Shown one piece after another: positions 54,710 to 63,230 of a stretch of DNA of 64,000 bases. The DNA lies in assembly GCF_000717655.1 (NCBI RefSeq), contig NZ_JNZY01000027.1, forward strand, positions 1 through 64,000, read 5' to 3'. A program made the translations under genes and the position numbers. Position 1 is the first letter of the stretch. Every line of letters begins with the position of its first letter. This DNA comes from Streptomyces katrae (GTDB lineage Bacteria; Actinomycetota; Actinomycetes; Streptomycetales; Streptomycetaceae). The notes beneath the pieces are model-generated. The model saw only the letters and a list, made by a program, of their open reading frames with translations. It made no database searches and had not been told where the DNA came from.

Positions 54710-55501
54710 ATGGAAATGAATGCCTCTTACACCAGGTTCGTCGCGGTCGGCGACTCCTTCACCGAAGGCATGTCCGACCTGCTGCCCGACGGCTCTTACC
54801 GGGGCTGGGCCGATCTGCTGGCCGCCCGCCTCGCGGCGCGCGAGCCGGGGTTCCGGTACGCGAACCTCGCGGTCCGCGGGAAGCTGATCGGGCAGATAGC
54901 CGAGGACCAGGTCCCGGCCGCGGCGGCGATGCGCGCCGATGTGGTGACCCTGGTGGGAGGCCTCAACGACGCGCTGCGTCCGAAGGTCGACATGGGCCGG
55001 GTGCGCGGGCACCTCGAGGAGGCCGTGGGGCTGCTGGCGCCCACCTGCAAGACGCTGGTGCTGATGCGCTCCCCGGGGCGCAACGGGCCGGTGATGGACC
55101 GTTTCCGGCCGCGCATGGAGGAGCTCTTCGCCCTCATCGAGGAGCTCGCCGCCCGGCACGGAGCCCTGGTGGTGGACCTGTACGGGGCCGCCGTACTCGC
55201 CGACCCCCGCATGTGGGACGTCGACCGGCTGCACCTGACGCCCGAGGGCCACCGCCGGGTGGCCGAGGCGGTCTGGCAGACGCTGGGCCTGCCGCCCGAG
55301 CAGGACTGGCGCGCCGCCCTCCCGCCCGCGGTGCCCCCGGGCTGGGCCGTGCGCCGCTCGCAGGACCTGAGCTTCGCGCGGCAGCACCTGCTGCCCTGGG
55401 TAGGCCGCCGGCTGACGGGCCGCTCCTCGGGGGACGGCCGCCCGGCCAAGCGCCCGGAGCTGCTGCCGTACGAGGCCGTCGCGGGCGAGCGGCTCTCGTA
55501 G
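54710..55501 (+). CDS. SGNH/GDSL-family hydrolase, cytoplasmic
   Basis: 263 residues from ATG 54710. Block I FVAVGDSFTEGM has nucleophile S16; block II VRGKLIGQIA, block III VGGLNDALRP and block V MWDVDRLHLTPEGHRRVA (Asp-x2-His) complete the SGNH set. No signal peptide, so the esterase acts inside the cell, unlike secreted GDSL lipases. C-terminus is basic and probably disordered. A -10 TAACAT ends 9 bases before the ATG. Confidence 0.9.
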   Translation: MEMNASYTRFVAVGDSFTEGMSDLLPDGSYRGWADLLAARLAAREPGFRYANLAVRGKLIGQIAEDQVPAAAAMRADVVTLVGGLNDALRPKVDMGRVRGHLEEAVGLLAPTCKTLVLMRSPGRNGPVMDRFRPRMEELFALIEELAARHGALVVDLYGAAVLADPRMWDVDRLHLTPEGHRRVAEAVWQTLGLPPEQDWRAALPPAVPPGWAVRRSQDLSFARQHLLPWVGRRLTGRSSGDGRPAKRPELLPYEAVAGERLS

Positions 55502-55558
55502 CAAGACACAATCCGGGGCGGGGTCCCTACCTGCGTAAACGCACAGCTGCGGCCCAAG

Positions 55559-55564
55559 TAGAAT
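55559..55564 (+). promoter_or_regulatory. -10 element TAGAAT of purB
   Basis: TAGAAT ends 8 bases before the GTG start at 55573 and there is no SD, so the message is probably leaderless. No strong -35 is visible (GCGTAA 19 bases upstream). Confidence 0.5.
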
Positions 55565-55572
55565 CCCTACAC

Positions 55573-57006
55573 GTGACAGCCAAGCCCCGCATCCCCAATG
55601 TCCTGGCCGGCCGCTACGCCTCCGCGGAGCTCGCCGTCCTGTGGTCCCCCGAGTACAAGGTGACGCTGGAGCGGCGGCTGTGGCTCGCCGTCCTCCGCGC
55701 CCAGAAGGACCTCGGCATCGACGTCCCGGACGCCGCCCTCGCCGACTACGAGCGTGTCCTGGAGACGGTCGACCTCGCCTCCATCGCCGAGCGCGAGAAG
55801 GTCACCCGGCACGACGTGAAGGCCCGCATCGAGGAGTTCAACGCCCTCGCCGGCCACGAGCACGTCCACAAGGGCATGACTTCCCGCGACCTCACCGAGA
55901 ACGTCGAGCAGCTGCAGATCCGGCTCTCGCTGGAGCTGGCCCGCGACCGCACGGTCGCCGTCCTGGCGCGTCTCGGCAAGCTGGCCGGCGAGCACGCCGA
56001 GCTGGTCATGGCCGGCCGCTCCCACAACGTCGCCGCGCAGGCGACGACCCTGGGCAAGCGCTTCGCCACCGCGGCCGACGAGCTGCTGGTCGCCTACGAC
56101 CGCCTGGAGGACCTGCTCGGCCGCTACCCGCTGCGCGGGATCAAGGGCCCGGTCGGCACCGCCCAGGACATGCTCGACTTGCTCGGCGGCGACGCCGCCA
56201 AGCTCGCCGACCTGGAGCAGCGGATCGCCGCCCACCTCGGCTTCGCCCAGGCCTTCACCTCGGTCGGCCAGGTCTACCCCCGCTCGCTCGACTACGACGT
56301 GGTCACCGCGCTGGTGCAGCTGGCCGCCGCCCCCTCGTCGATCGCGAAGACGATCCGCCTGATGGCCGGCCACGAGCTGGTCACCGAGGGCTTCAAGCCC
56401 GGCCAGGTCGGCTCCTCCGCGATGCCGCACAAGATGAACACCCGCTCCTGCGAGCGCGTCAACGGCCTGATGGTCATCCTGCGCGGCTACGCCTCGATGA
56501 CCGGCGAGCTGGCGGGCGACCAGTGGAACGAGGGCGACGTCTCCTGCTCCGTGGTCCGCCGGGTGGCCCTGCCCGACGCGTTCTTCGCGTTCGACGGCCT
56601 GCTCGAGACCTTCCTGACCGTCCTCGACGAATTCGGCGCCTTCCCGGCGGTCGTGGCCCGCGAGCTGGACCGCTACCTGCCGTTCCTCGCGACCACCAAG
56701 GTCCTGATGGGCGCGGTGCGGGCGGGTGTCGGCCGCGAGGCCGCGCACGAGGTCATCAAGGAGCACGCGGTGGCCTCCGCGCTCGCCATGCGCGAGCAGG
56801 GCGCCGAGCGCAACGAGTTGCTGGACAAGCTGGCCGCCGACGAGCGCATGCCGCTCGACCGGGCCCAGCTCGACGCCCTGATGGCCGACAAGCTGTCCTT
56901 CACGGGCGCCGCCGGTGACCAGGTCGCCGCGGTGGTCTCCCGTATCGAGGCGATCGCCAAGCAGCACCCGGAGGCAGCCGGGTACACGCCGGGGTCGATC
57001 CTCTGA
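55573..57006 (+). CDS. purB: Adenylosuccinate lyase
   Basis: 477 residues from GTG 55573. Cleaves SAICAR and adenylosuccinate in purine synthesis. Fumarase/aspartase-superfamily core: MTSRDLTENVEQLQI, AGRSHNVAAQATTLGKR, the signature GSSAMPHKMNT with its flexible loop Ser, and DQWNEGDVSCSVVRR. Long N-terminal region PRIPNVLAGRYASAELAVLWSPE is as expected for this subgroup. Its stop overlaps the glycosylase gene. Confidence 0.96.
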   Translation: MTAKPRIPNVLAGRYASAELAVLWSPEYKVTLERRLWLAVLRAQKDLGIDVPDAALADYERVLETVDLASIAEREKVTRHDVKARIEEFNALAGHEHVHKGMTSRDLTENVEQLQIRLSLELARDRTVAVLARLGKLAGEHAELVMAGRSHNVAAQATTLGKRFATAADELLVAYDRLEDLLGRYPLRGIKGPVGTAQDMLDLLGGDAAKLADLEQRIAAHLGFAQAFTSVGQVYPRSLDYDVVTALVQLAAAPSSIAKTIRLMAGHELVTEGFKPGQVGSSAMPHKMNTRSCERVNGLMVILRGYASMTGELAGDQWNEGDVSCSVVRRVALPDAFFAFDGLLETFLTVLDEFGAFPAVVARELDRYLPFLATTKVLMGAVRAGVGREAAHEVIKEHAVASALAMREQGAERNELLDKLAADERMPLDRAQLDALMADKLSFTGAAGDQVAAVVSRIEAIAKQHPEAAGYTPGSIL

Positions 57007-57545
57007 CCCCCGAGGAGCTGAGCGCCGCCCGTGACCGCGTCATCCCGGACGTGGTCGCGGGCGGTCTGCGCGTGCTGTTCTGCGGGATCAACCCGGGTCT
57101 CCTCTCCGCCGCGACGGGCCATCACTTCGCCCGCCCCGGCAATCGTTTCTGGCCCGTCCTGCACCTGTCCGGTTTCACTCCGCGACGCTTCGCCCCCGCG
57201 GAGCAGGAGGAGCTGCTGGCCTACCGACTCGGCATCACCAACGTCGTGGCCCGCGCCACGGCCCGGGCCGACGAGCTGAGCGCCGAGGAGTTCCGCGAGG
57301 GCGGCCGCATCCTGACCGCCAAGGTGGAACAGCTGCGCCCGCAATGGCTGGCGGTCGTCGGTGTCACCGCGTACCGCACGGCTTTTGGCGAGCGCAAGGC
57401 CCAGATCGGCCCCCAGGACCGGACCATCGGCTCCACCCGCATCTGGGCGCTCCCCAACCCCAGCGGCCTCAACGCCCACTGGACGGCAGAATCCATGGCC
57501 CAGGAGTACGCCCGCCTCCGCGCGGCCGCCGAGGCAACCCCCTAG
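57003..57545 (+). CDS. mug: G/U mismatch-specific uracil-DNA glycosylase (Mug-like), probable CTG start
   Basis: 180 residues if translation starts at CTG 57003, which overlaps the purB TGA as CTGA. The segment after it, TPEELSAARDRVIPDVVAGG, looks like the usual N-terminus of these enzymes, and no ATG, GTG or TTG exists in frame between 56940 and 57050; the conservative alternative is GTG 57051 (164 residues). Mug motifs: FCGINPGLLSA (motif with the catalytic Asn), HFARPGNRFWPVLH and ALPNPSGLNAHW. Removes uracil or ethenocytosine from mispairs. Shares CTAG stop bases with the next gene. Confidence 0.85.
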   Translation: MTPEELSAARDRVIPDVVAGGLRVLFCGINPGLLSAATGHHFARPGNRFWPVLHLSGFTPRRFAPAEQEELLAYRLGITNVVARATARADELSAEEFREGGRILTAKVEQLRPQWLAVVGVTAYRTAFGERKAQIGPQDRTIGSTRIWALPNPSGLNAHWTAESMAQEYARLRAAAEATP

Positions 57546-57976
57546 GGCGGGTCGATCACCGTCACCGCGGCCATGAGCTGCGGTGAGTGGTCGGCCCCCC
57601 ACCGGGCCTCGTAGATGGCGACCCAGCGGTCCCCGGCCCGCCACAGGTGCAGGTGGTCGCTCGTGTCGCCGATCTCCTGCCACGGCTGCGCCACCTCCCC
57701 GGACTCCGCCCGCAGCTTCAGGCTGCCGAGCGTGAACCGGTCGGGCTTGCCCCACCGCTCCTCGAGCCGCTGGGTCAGGGCCTCGTACTCTGCGGACACC
57801 TGGTCCTCGTGCGCCAGGCGGTCGGCCGCGTCCTCGTCCCCGTACCACCGGCTCCCGCCCAGCTCGGCGAGGTGGTAGCCGGGCCCGCTGATGCCCACTT
57901 CGGACCTGCTCCGGACATCAGGGAAGTCACGTGTCCGGAGCCGGTCGATCGTGTCGAGATGCTCTGCCGTGGTCAT
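57542..57976 (-). CDS. Hypothetical cytoplasmic protein
   Basis: 144 residues from ATG 57976. Charged, soluble chain: HLDTIDRLRTRDFPD, a Trp/Tyr-rich GSRWYGDEDAADRLAHEDQVSAEYEALTQRLEERWG and a beta-rich end with SDHLHLWRAGDRWVAIYEARW. No family recognised; it may be an immunity-type or small regulatory protein, but that is only from its composition. The TAG stop is antiparallel to the stop of the glycosylase gene (CTAG, 57542-57545). Confidence 0.75.
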   Translation of the reverse strand: MTTAEHLDTIDRLRTRDFPDVRSRSEVGISGPGYHLAELGGSRWYGDEDAADRLAHEDQVSAEYEALTQRLEERWGKPDRFTLGSLKLRAESGEVAQPWQEIGDTSDHLHLWRAGDRWVAIYEARWGADHSPQLMAAVTVIDPP

Positions 57977-58016
57977 GCCGTCAGTATCCAGGGATGCACT
58001 GACAACTGGCTCCGCG

Positions 58017-58766
58017 TCACGCGTCCCGTCGGCGTACCGCCGTCCAGCCGCCGGCGAGCGCGGCCAGCGCCCACAGCGCCAGCACCCCGAGGCCGCTCCA
58101 GGGACCGAGCCGACCGGTGGAGTCCAGGTGCATGACGAGCTGCCCGGCCTGGTCCGGCAGGAACTCGGCCGCACCGCCGGCAGCCTGGCCGATGATGAAC
58201 GGAACCATGACGACGAAGGGTATGAGCACACTCAGCACGACCGCAGCACTGCGCAGCACCGCCGTCAGCCCGGCCGCGAACAGGGCCATGAGCGTGAGGT
58301 ACGCACCGCTGCCGAACACGGCGCGGAGAGACCCCGGGTCCCCCAGCGAGAGCGCGTGCCCACCCATCGGCACCTGGCCCAGGACGAAGGTGAGAAGGCC
58401 GGTGACCTCGCCGACCACGAAGGCGAGTGCACCCACCACGGCGATCTTCGACAGGTAGAAGCGGGTACGGTTCGGCACCGCGGTCAGCGAGGTACCGAGG
58501 GCGCCGTTGTGGAATTCGGCGGACAGCGCGCTCGCCCCGAAGGCGAAGGCCGCTATCTGGCCGAAGTTGATGCCGTAGAAGGCCCCGAGGAGCGGATCGT
58601 CCCCCATGGTGCCGGCTCCGGCCTCGCCTATCGCCGCGGCCGCGAGCACCTGGATCCCCACCGTCGCGACGAGGACGGCGATCAGCGCCCCGAAGGTGCC
58701 GCGAAGGGACCGTATCTTGATCCATTCCGAGTGCAGGACGGGGACGGTGGGCAGGGCAGAGCTCAT
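58017..58766 (-). CDS. ABC-2 type transporter permease
   Basis: 249 residues from ATG 58766. Six hydrophobic helices (AVLVATVGIQVLAAAAI, FAFGASALSAEF region, AVVGALAFVVGEVTGLLTFVLG, LMALFAAGLTAVL, LSVLIPFVVMVPFIIGQA, LGVLALWALAALAGGW) and the ABC-2 loop SAEFHNGALGTSLTAVPNRTRF. It works with the ATPase encoded 28 bases upstream, probably exporting a peptide, lipid or drug. Confidence 0.9.
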   Translation of the reverse strand: MSSALPTVPVLHSEWIKIRSLRGTFGALIAVLVATVGIQVLAAAAIGEAGAGTMGDDPLLGAFYGINFGQIAAFAFGASALSAEFHNGALGTSLTAVPNRTRFYLSKIAVVGALAFVVGEVTGLLTFVLGQVPMGGHALSLGDPGSLRAVFGSGAYLTLMALFAAGLTAVLRSAAVVLSVLIPFVVMVPFIIGQAAGGAAEFLPDQAGQLVMHLDSTGRLGPWSGLGVLALWALAALAGGWTAVRRRDA

Positions 58767-58794
58767 GGCGAAGCCTCCTGAGTGAGAGGGATGG

Positions 58795-59706
58795 TCAGTG
58801 GGTGGCGGCGAACTGGGCGTGGTCGGCGGTGAGGTCGAGATAGGCCTGCTCCAGCGAGGCGCGTTCGTCGGAGAGTTCCAGTACGGGGATGCCCTCGCGG
58901 GCTGCCATGCCGCCGAGCTGCTCGGCCCGTATGCCGTCCACGGTCCAGCGCCCGTCGTCGGCGCTCGCCATTTCGAAACCGTCCCGGGCCAGGGCGGCCC
59001 GGAGCCGGACCGGGTCGGAGGTGCGCAGGCGTACCTTCGGGGTGCTGCGGGCTTCGATGAACTCCTCCATCGAGGAGTCGGCCAGCAGCCGACCCCGCCC
59101 GAGCACGACCAAGTGGTCGGCGAGCGCCGCGGTCTCGGACATCAGATGGCTGGAGACGAGCACCGTGCGGCCCTCGGCGGCGAGGCTCCGCATCAGCTCC
59201 CGGATCCAGATGATGCCTTCGGGGTCGAGGCCGTTGGTCGGCTCGTCCAGCAGCAGCACCGCGGGATCACCCAGCAGCGCGGCCGCGATGCCGAGACGTT
59301 GCCGCATGCCGAGCGAGAAGGTCTTGATCCGGCGCCTGCCCGCCGAGGCGATTCCGGCCTGCTCCAGTACTTCTTCGACCCGGCGCACCGGGATGCGATG
59401 GGCGGCGGCGAGGAGGCACAGGTGGTCCCGCGCGGTGCGCCCGCCGTGGGCCGCCTGTGCGTCCAGGAGCGCGCCCACCCGGTGGAGCGGGTCGGGGAGG
59501 TCGGTGAACCGCGCGCCACCGATGGTGGCCGTCCCGGAGGTGACCCGGTCCAGGCCCAGCAGCAGGCGCATCGTGGTGGACTTCCCGGCGCCGTTGGGCC
59601 CGAGGAATCCGGTGACCCGCCCGGGCATTACGTCGAAGGTGAGGTGGTCCACGGCCCGGGTCCGGCCGTATTCCTTGGTCAGTTCTCGGATCTCGATGCT
59701 GTTCAT
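58795..59706 (-). CDS. ABC transporter ATP-binding protein
   Basis: 303 residues from ATG 59706. Walker A GPNGAGKST (36-44), signature FSLGMRQRLGIA, Walker B LLLDEPTNGLDPEG and H-loop SSHLM. The ABC-2 class, with a C-terminal regulatory segment. First gene of the ABC operon and divergent from a two-component system with a large palindrome between, the arrangement of antibiotic or peptide sensing-and-export units. Confidence 0.94.
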   Translation of the reverse strand: MNSIEIRELTKEYGRTRAVDHLTFDVMPGRVTGFLGPNGAGKSTTMRLLLGLDRVTSGTATIGGARFTDLPDPLHRVGALLDAQAAHGGRTARDHLCLLAAAHRIPVRRVEEVLEQAGIASAGRRRIKTFSLGMRQRLGIAAALLGDPAVLLLDEPTNGLDPEGIIWIRELMRSLAAEGRTVLVSSHLMSETAALADHLVVLGRGRLLADSSMEEFIEARSTPKVRLRTSDPVRLRAALARDGFEMASADDGRWTVDGIRAEQLGGMAAREGIPVLELSDERASLEQAYLDLTADHAQFAATH

Positions 59707-59740
59707 GACTCAAGACTCGCCGCCCGTCCCACACCCTTCC

Positions 59741-59782
59741 CTCCCCCATGCGAGGGTGCCGTCTCCCCCACGTGGGGGAGAC
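59741..59782. promoter_or_regulatory. Tandem CTCCCCCA sites with a 22-bp perfect palindrome
   Basis: 59761-59782 is a perfect 22-base palindrome (GTCTCCCCCAC and its complement). The same half-site CTCCCCCA occurs 22 bases upstream (59741-59748), two helical turns away. It lies between the ABC operon and the histidine kinase gene, next to the kinase -35 region, and is the likely target of the divergent response regulator. Confidence 0.6.
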
Positions 59783-59802
59783 GCGGCCAGGTCGCACACT
59801 GC

Positions 59803-59808
59803 AACGAT
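59803..59808 (+). promoter_or_regulatory. -10 element AACGAT of the histidine kinase gene
   Basis: AACGAT ends 6 bases before ATG 59815, the spacing of a leaderless transcript. The -35 would fall at the right edge of the 22-bp palindrome. Confidence 0.45.
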
Positions 59809-59814
59809 GGGGGC

Positions 59815-60990
59815 ATGTACCGACTGCTCCGTGCCCCGCTCCAACCGGTGACCTACTCACGCTGGTTGCATCTGTGCGTGCCCGTGCTGCTGCTGGCCCT
59901 GTGGATGTTCATAGAGCCTGCGTGGCCGTGGATGCCGTTGGTCATCGTCATACCGTTCGGCCTGGTGCCGTGGGTGCGGCTGGCGGAAGGACTGCAGGCG
60001 CAGTTCCTGCTCACGCCGCACGACCGCGACACCCCTGACAGCGGCATCAGTGCTGCGCCGTCGGCGCGGTGGGGTGACCGGTGGCGGACGCTGTTGTGGC
60101 TCGAGGCACGGCTCGTCATCGCGCTCGCCGCCATGGCCGCGACCGTATGGCTCCCGACGGTGACGGTCGAACTGATCGCGGCGGCGCTCGGACACCCGCT
60201 CGGCTCGGACCTCATGATCCCCTTCGCTCCGCCGCGTTGGGCCGCCGCGCTCCTCGTTCCGGTGCCGTTGGTCCTTCTCATCGTCATAGTGGTGCTGCTC
60301 GGCGAGCTGGTCACCGCGGTCGCGCGCCGGCTGCTGGGGCCTTCGGCCGCCGAGCGGCTCACCGCTCTGGAGGCCCGCACCGAGCAGCTGTTGGAGCGCA
60401 CTCGCATCGCGCGGGAGCTGCACGATTCGATCGGGCACGCTCTGACGGTGGCCGTGGTGCAGGCGGGGGCGGCCCGGGCAGCCGGCGACCCGGAGTTCAC
60501 CGACCGGGCGCTGAGTGCGATCGAGGAGACGGGCCGGACCGCGCTGGAGGACCTGGAACGGGTGCTGCTGGTCCTGCGGGAGTCGGCGCAGCCCGTCTCG
60601 CAGCGGCCGACGCTGGCGGAGGCCGACCGGCTGCTGGAGTCGGCCCGGGCCTCAGGGGCGGAGGTGGACGCTCAACTGACGGGACAACTGGAGCAGTTGC
60701 CGGGCCCGGTCACCCGGGAGGGCTATCGGATCCTGCAGGAGGCGCTCACGAACGTGTTGCGGCACTGCGGTCCGGTGCCGGTCCGGGTCCGGGTGGAGAT
60801 GGCCGTCGGCAGGCTGGACATGGAGGTCACGAACCCGCTGCCGGACGGGCCCGCCTTCATCCCCGGCAGGGGGAGCGGGCTGCGCGGGATGCGGGAGCGG
60901 GCCGCACTGCTCGGCGGCGAGGCCGAGACCGGGCCGTTCGAGGGCGGTTGGAGAGTGCGCGCCCGACTACCGCTGGAGCGAATACGCTGA
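59815..60990 (+). CDS. Two-component sensor histidine kinase (HisKA_3) of the ABC locus
   Basis: 391 residues from ATG 59815. Two pairs of membrane helices (16-32 with 38-56; 100-125 and 142-165) with little outside sequence, typical of intramembrane-sensing kinases. The H-box TRIARELHDSIGHAL carries the phosphorylated H203, and the HATPase part has ILQEALTNVLRHCGP and GRGSGLRGMRERAALLGG. The regulator gene follows after 4 bases. Confidence 0.93.
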   Translation: MYRLLRAPLQPVTYSRWLHLCVPVLLLALWMFIEPAWPWMPLVIVIPFGLVPWVRLAEGLQAQFLLTPHDRDTPDSGISAAPSARWGDRWRTLLWLEARLVIALAAMAATVWLPTVTVELIAAALGHPLGSDLMIPFAPPRWAAALLVPVPLVLLIVIVVLLGELVTAVARRLLGPSAAERLTALEARTEQLLERTRIARELHDSIGHALTVAVVQAGAARAAGDPEFTDRALSAIEETGRTALEDLERVLLVLRESAQPVSQRPTLAEADRLLESARASGAEVDAQLTGQLEQLPGPVTREGYRILQEALTNVLRHCGPVPVRVRVEMAVGRLDMEVTNPLPDGPAFIPGRGSGLRGMRERAALLGGEAETGPFEGGWRVRARLPLERIR

Positions 60991-60994
60991 CCGG

Positions 60995-61645
60995 ATGCCG
61001 GTCACCGTTCTGCTCGTCGATGACGAACCCCTGGTGCGCGCGGGTCTGCGTGCCGTCCTGGATGCCCAGCCCGACATCGAAGTGGTGGGTGAGGCGGCCG
61101 ACGGAGCCTCCGTCGTCCCGCTCGTGCGGCAGCTGAGGCCGGACGTGGTGGCCATGGACGTGCGGATGCCGCTGCTCGACGGGATCGAGGCGACGCGGGC
61201 CGTGCTGCGGACCGTGGACTCCCCTCCGAAGATCCTCGTGGTGACCACGTTCGAGAACGACGAGTACGTGTACCAGGCGCTGCGGGCCGGGGCGGACGGG
61301 TTCCTGCTGAAGCGGGCCCGCCCCTCCGAGATCGTGCACGCGGTACGGCTGGTGGCTGAGGGCGAGACGCTGCTGTTCCCGGCGGCCGTGCGGGCGCTGG
61401 CCGCCGAGTACGGGAACCGGCAGGCGCGGGCGGTGCTGGAGCGGGCCGCGCTGACCGAGCGGGAGGAGGCGGTGCTGCGGCTGATGGCACGCGGGCTGAC
61501 GAACGTCGAGATCGCCAAGGAGCTGATCGTCGGCACGGAAACGGTGAAGTCCCATGTGAGCGCGATTCTGGGCAAGCTGGGGGCGCGGGACCGGACCCAG
61601 GCCGTGATCGCGGCGTACGAGTCGGGATTCGTCGCCCCGGCTTGA
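60995..61645 (+). CDS. Two-component response regulator of the ABC locus, NarL family
   Basis: 216 residues from ATG 60995. Receiver: VLLVDDEPLVRAGL, phospho-acceptor D55 in VAMDVRMPLLDG, VTTFENDEYVYQAL and the Lys in GFLLKRA. LuxR-type HTH in the C-terminus: LTEREEAVLRLMARGLTNVEIAKEL and VKSHVSAILGKLGARDRTQ. Expected to bind the CTCCCCCA repeats and control the divergent ABC transporter. Confidence 0.94.
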   Translation: MPVTVLLVDDEPLVRAGLRAVLDAQPDIEVVGEAADGASVVPLVRQLRPDVVAMDVRMPLLDGIEATRAVLRTVDSPPKILVVTTFENDEYVYQALRAGADGFLLKRARPSEIVHAVRLVAEGETLLFPAAVRALAAEYGNRQARAVLERAALTEREEAVLRLMARGLTNVEIAKELIVGTETVKSHVSAILGKLGARDRTQAVIAAYESGFVAPA

Positions 61646-61776
61646 GCCGCCGCGGCCTGAGTCGCGCCGACCAGGGGGAAAAGCGGTTCCGGCCGATGGG
61701 GGGGGCTGGTTCTCGCCCCGGCCCCGGGGGCGCAGTACCATCCGGCAGACAAGCTCGCTAGCTGGGAGGACACACG

Positions 61777-62934
61777 TTGGGGCAGCTGACCGGCGGGGAT
61801 CCCTCTCTGCTCCGGCGGATCAATTCGGCCGTGGTGCTGCGTGCACTGCGGGCGGCGGAATCGCCGACGCTCACCGACCTCACCCGGGTGACCGGGCTGT
61901 CCCGGCCGACCGTCGAAGGCGTGGTGGAAGGGCTGATCGGGACCGGGCTCGTCGTCGAGGCGGGCGCGGAGGAGGGTGCACGGCGCCAGGGGCGGCCGGC
62001 CAGGCGCTACCGGTTCCGGGCCGAGGCGGGGCACCTCCTCGGCATCGAGATCGGCTCGCACCGGGTCGCGGTGCTGCTGTCCGGGCTGGACGGGCGGGTG
62101 ATCGGCGCCGGCACCAAGGAGGTCGCCGAGACGGCGTCCGCCGACGAGCGGCTGGAGCGGGTGCGGGCCGCGGTGGCCGATCTGCTGCGGCGGGCCGGCG
62201 TACCGCGCGATTCCCTGCGGGCGGTCGGCGTCGGCAGCCCCGGCATCGTGGAGGCGGACGGCACCGTACGCCTCGGCACGGCTCTGCCCGGCTGGACGGG
62301 ACTGCCGCTCGGCGAGCGGCTGCGGCGCTCGTTCCGCTGCCCGGTGCAGGTGGAGAACGACGCCAATGCGGCCGCGGTCGCCGAGCACTGGAAGGGCGCG
62401 GCGCGGGACACCGACGACATGGTGTTCGTGATGGCGGGGCTCAGCCCCGGGGCGGGTTCGCTGATCGGAGGCCGCCTGCACCGGGGGTTCGGCGGGGCGG
62501 CCGGAGAGATCGGTGCGCTGCACCTGCTGGGCCGTGACGTCACGCCCGAGAAGCTGCTGTCGACGACCGGCGAGCCGCTTCATCCGCTGGACGAACAGGC
62601 AGTGGCCGAGGTGTTCGCCATGGCCAAGCGGGGCGACGAGCAGGCCGTGGCCGCGGTGGAGCGCTTCATCCAGCGGCTGGTCCACGATGTGGCGGCGCTG
62701 GTCCTGGCCATGGATCCGGAGCTGGTTGTGGTCGGTGGCTGGGCGGCCGGCCTCAACGGGGTGCTGGATCCCCTGCGCCGGGAGCTGGAGCGCTACTGCC
62801 TGCGCCCCCCGCGCGTGGCGCAGTCCCTGCTCGGCGAGGCCGCGGTGGCCACCGGAGCCCTGCGCCTGGCGCTGGACCATGTCGAGGAAGAGCTCTTCGC
62901 GGTGGAAAAAACGGTCACCACCCGCCGCCGCTGA
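61777..62934 (+). CDS. ROK-family transcriptional regulator
   Basis: 385 residues from TTG 61777, SD GGGAGGA at good distance. Winged HTH at 10-70 (INSAVVLRALRAAESPTLTDLTRVTGLSRPTVEGVVEGL in parts), then an actin/ROK fold with GIEIGSHRVAVLL, GVGSPGIVEADG, VENDANAAAVAEHW and GGAAGEIGALHLL. The usual ROK zinc motif (CxCGxxGC) after GEIGH is missing; the segment reads GRDVTPEKLLST. It is therefore a regulator that may bind a sugar but not a normal ROK kinase. Convergent with the GntR gene. Confidence 0.9.
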   Translation: MGQLTGGDPSLLRRINSAVVLRALRAAESPTLTDLTRVTGLSRPTVEGVVEGLIGTGLVVEAGAEEGARRQGRPARRYRFRAEAGHLLGIEIGSHRVAVLLSGLDGRVIGAGTKEVAETASADERLERVRAAVADLLRRAGVPRDSLRAVGVGSPGIVEADGTVRLGTALPGWTGLPLGERLRRSFRCPVQVENDANAAAVAEHWKGAARDTDDMVFVMAGLSPGAGSLIGGRLHRGFGGAAGEIGALHLLGRDVTPEKLLSTTGEPLHPLDEQAVAEVFAMAKRGDEQAVAAVERFIQRLVHDVAALVLAMDPELVVVGGWAAGLNGVLDPLRRELERYCLRPPRVAQSLLGEAAVATGALRLALDHVEEELFAVEKTVTTRRR

Positions 62935-63230
62935 CGGCATCCCGGCGGCCACCTGCGATCCGTCTTCGGCCCGAGCTCGCCGCGGACGCGGTCCCAGCCC
63001 GTCTCGGCCACCACCGCCGAAAGGTTCTGGGCTCCGGCCCGGTGCCGGTCGGCGGGCTCGGGGCCCGGAGCCACCGTCGGGAGAGCCCGGCTCCCCCCGG
63101 CCCGGCCTGCCGCGGGGCGACCGGCCCTCGGGCGTCGGCCCGCCGGGGGTCGGAGAACGCGGTGAGCCCCGGGAACGCCGAACGGCCCTGGTCCGGAGGT
63201 GCCGGAGTCGGGCCGTTCAGGGGCAGGGGG
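62935..63230. other. 296-base region between convergent genes, mostly terminators
   Basis: No gene can be supported. The right half holds the 9-bp hairpin at 63180-63218. The left half is very GC-rich (runs such as GCCCGGCTCC) and contains only shadow frames. Confidence 0.5.
63180..63218. terminator. Hairpin between ROK and GntR genes
   Basis: GAACGGCCC (63180-63188) pairs with GGGCCGTTC (63210-63218); 21-base loop with some inner pairing. It lies 12 bases from the GntR stop. Confidence 0.7.

Noticed and set aside
59761..59782. The 22-bp palindrome as a terminator
   Set aside because: It lies between two divergent starts, so no transcript ends there; an operator is the better reading.
62793..63074. 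A 93-codon minus-strand frame downstream of the ROK gene
   Set aside because: It overlaps the ROK C-terminus, has no SD, no domain, and its composition is that of antisense GC-rich DNA.
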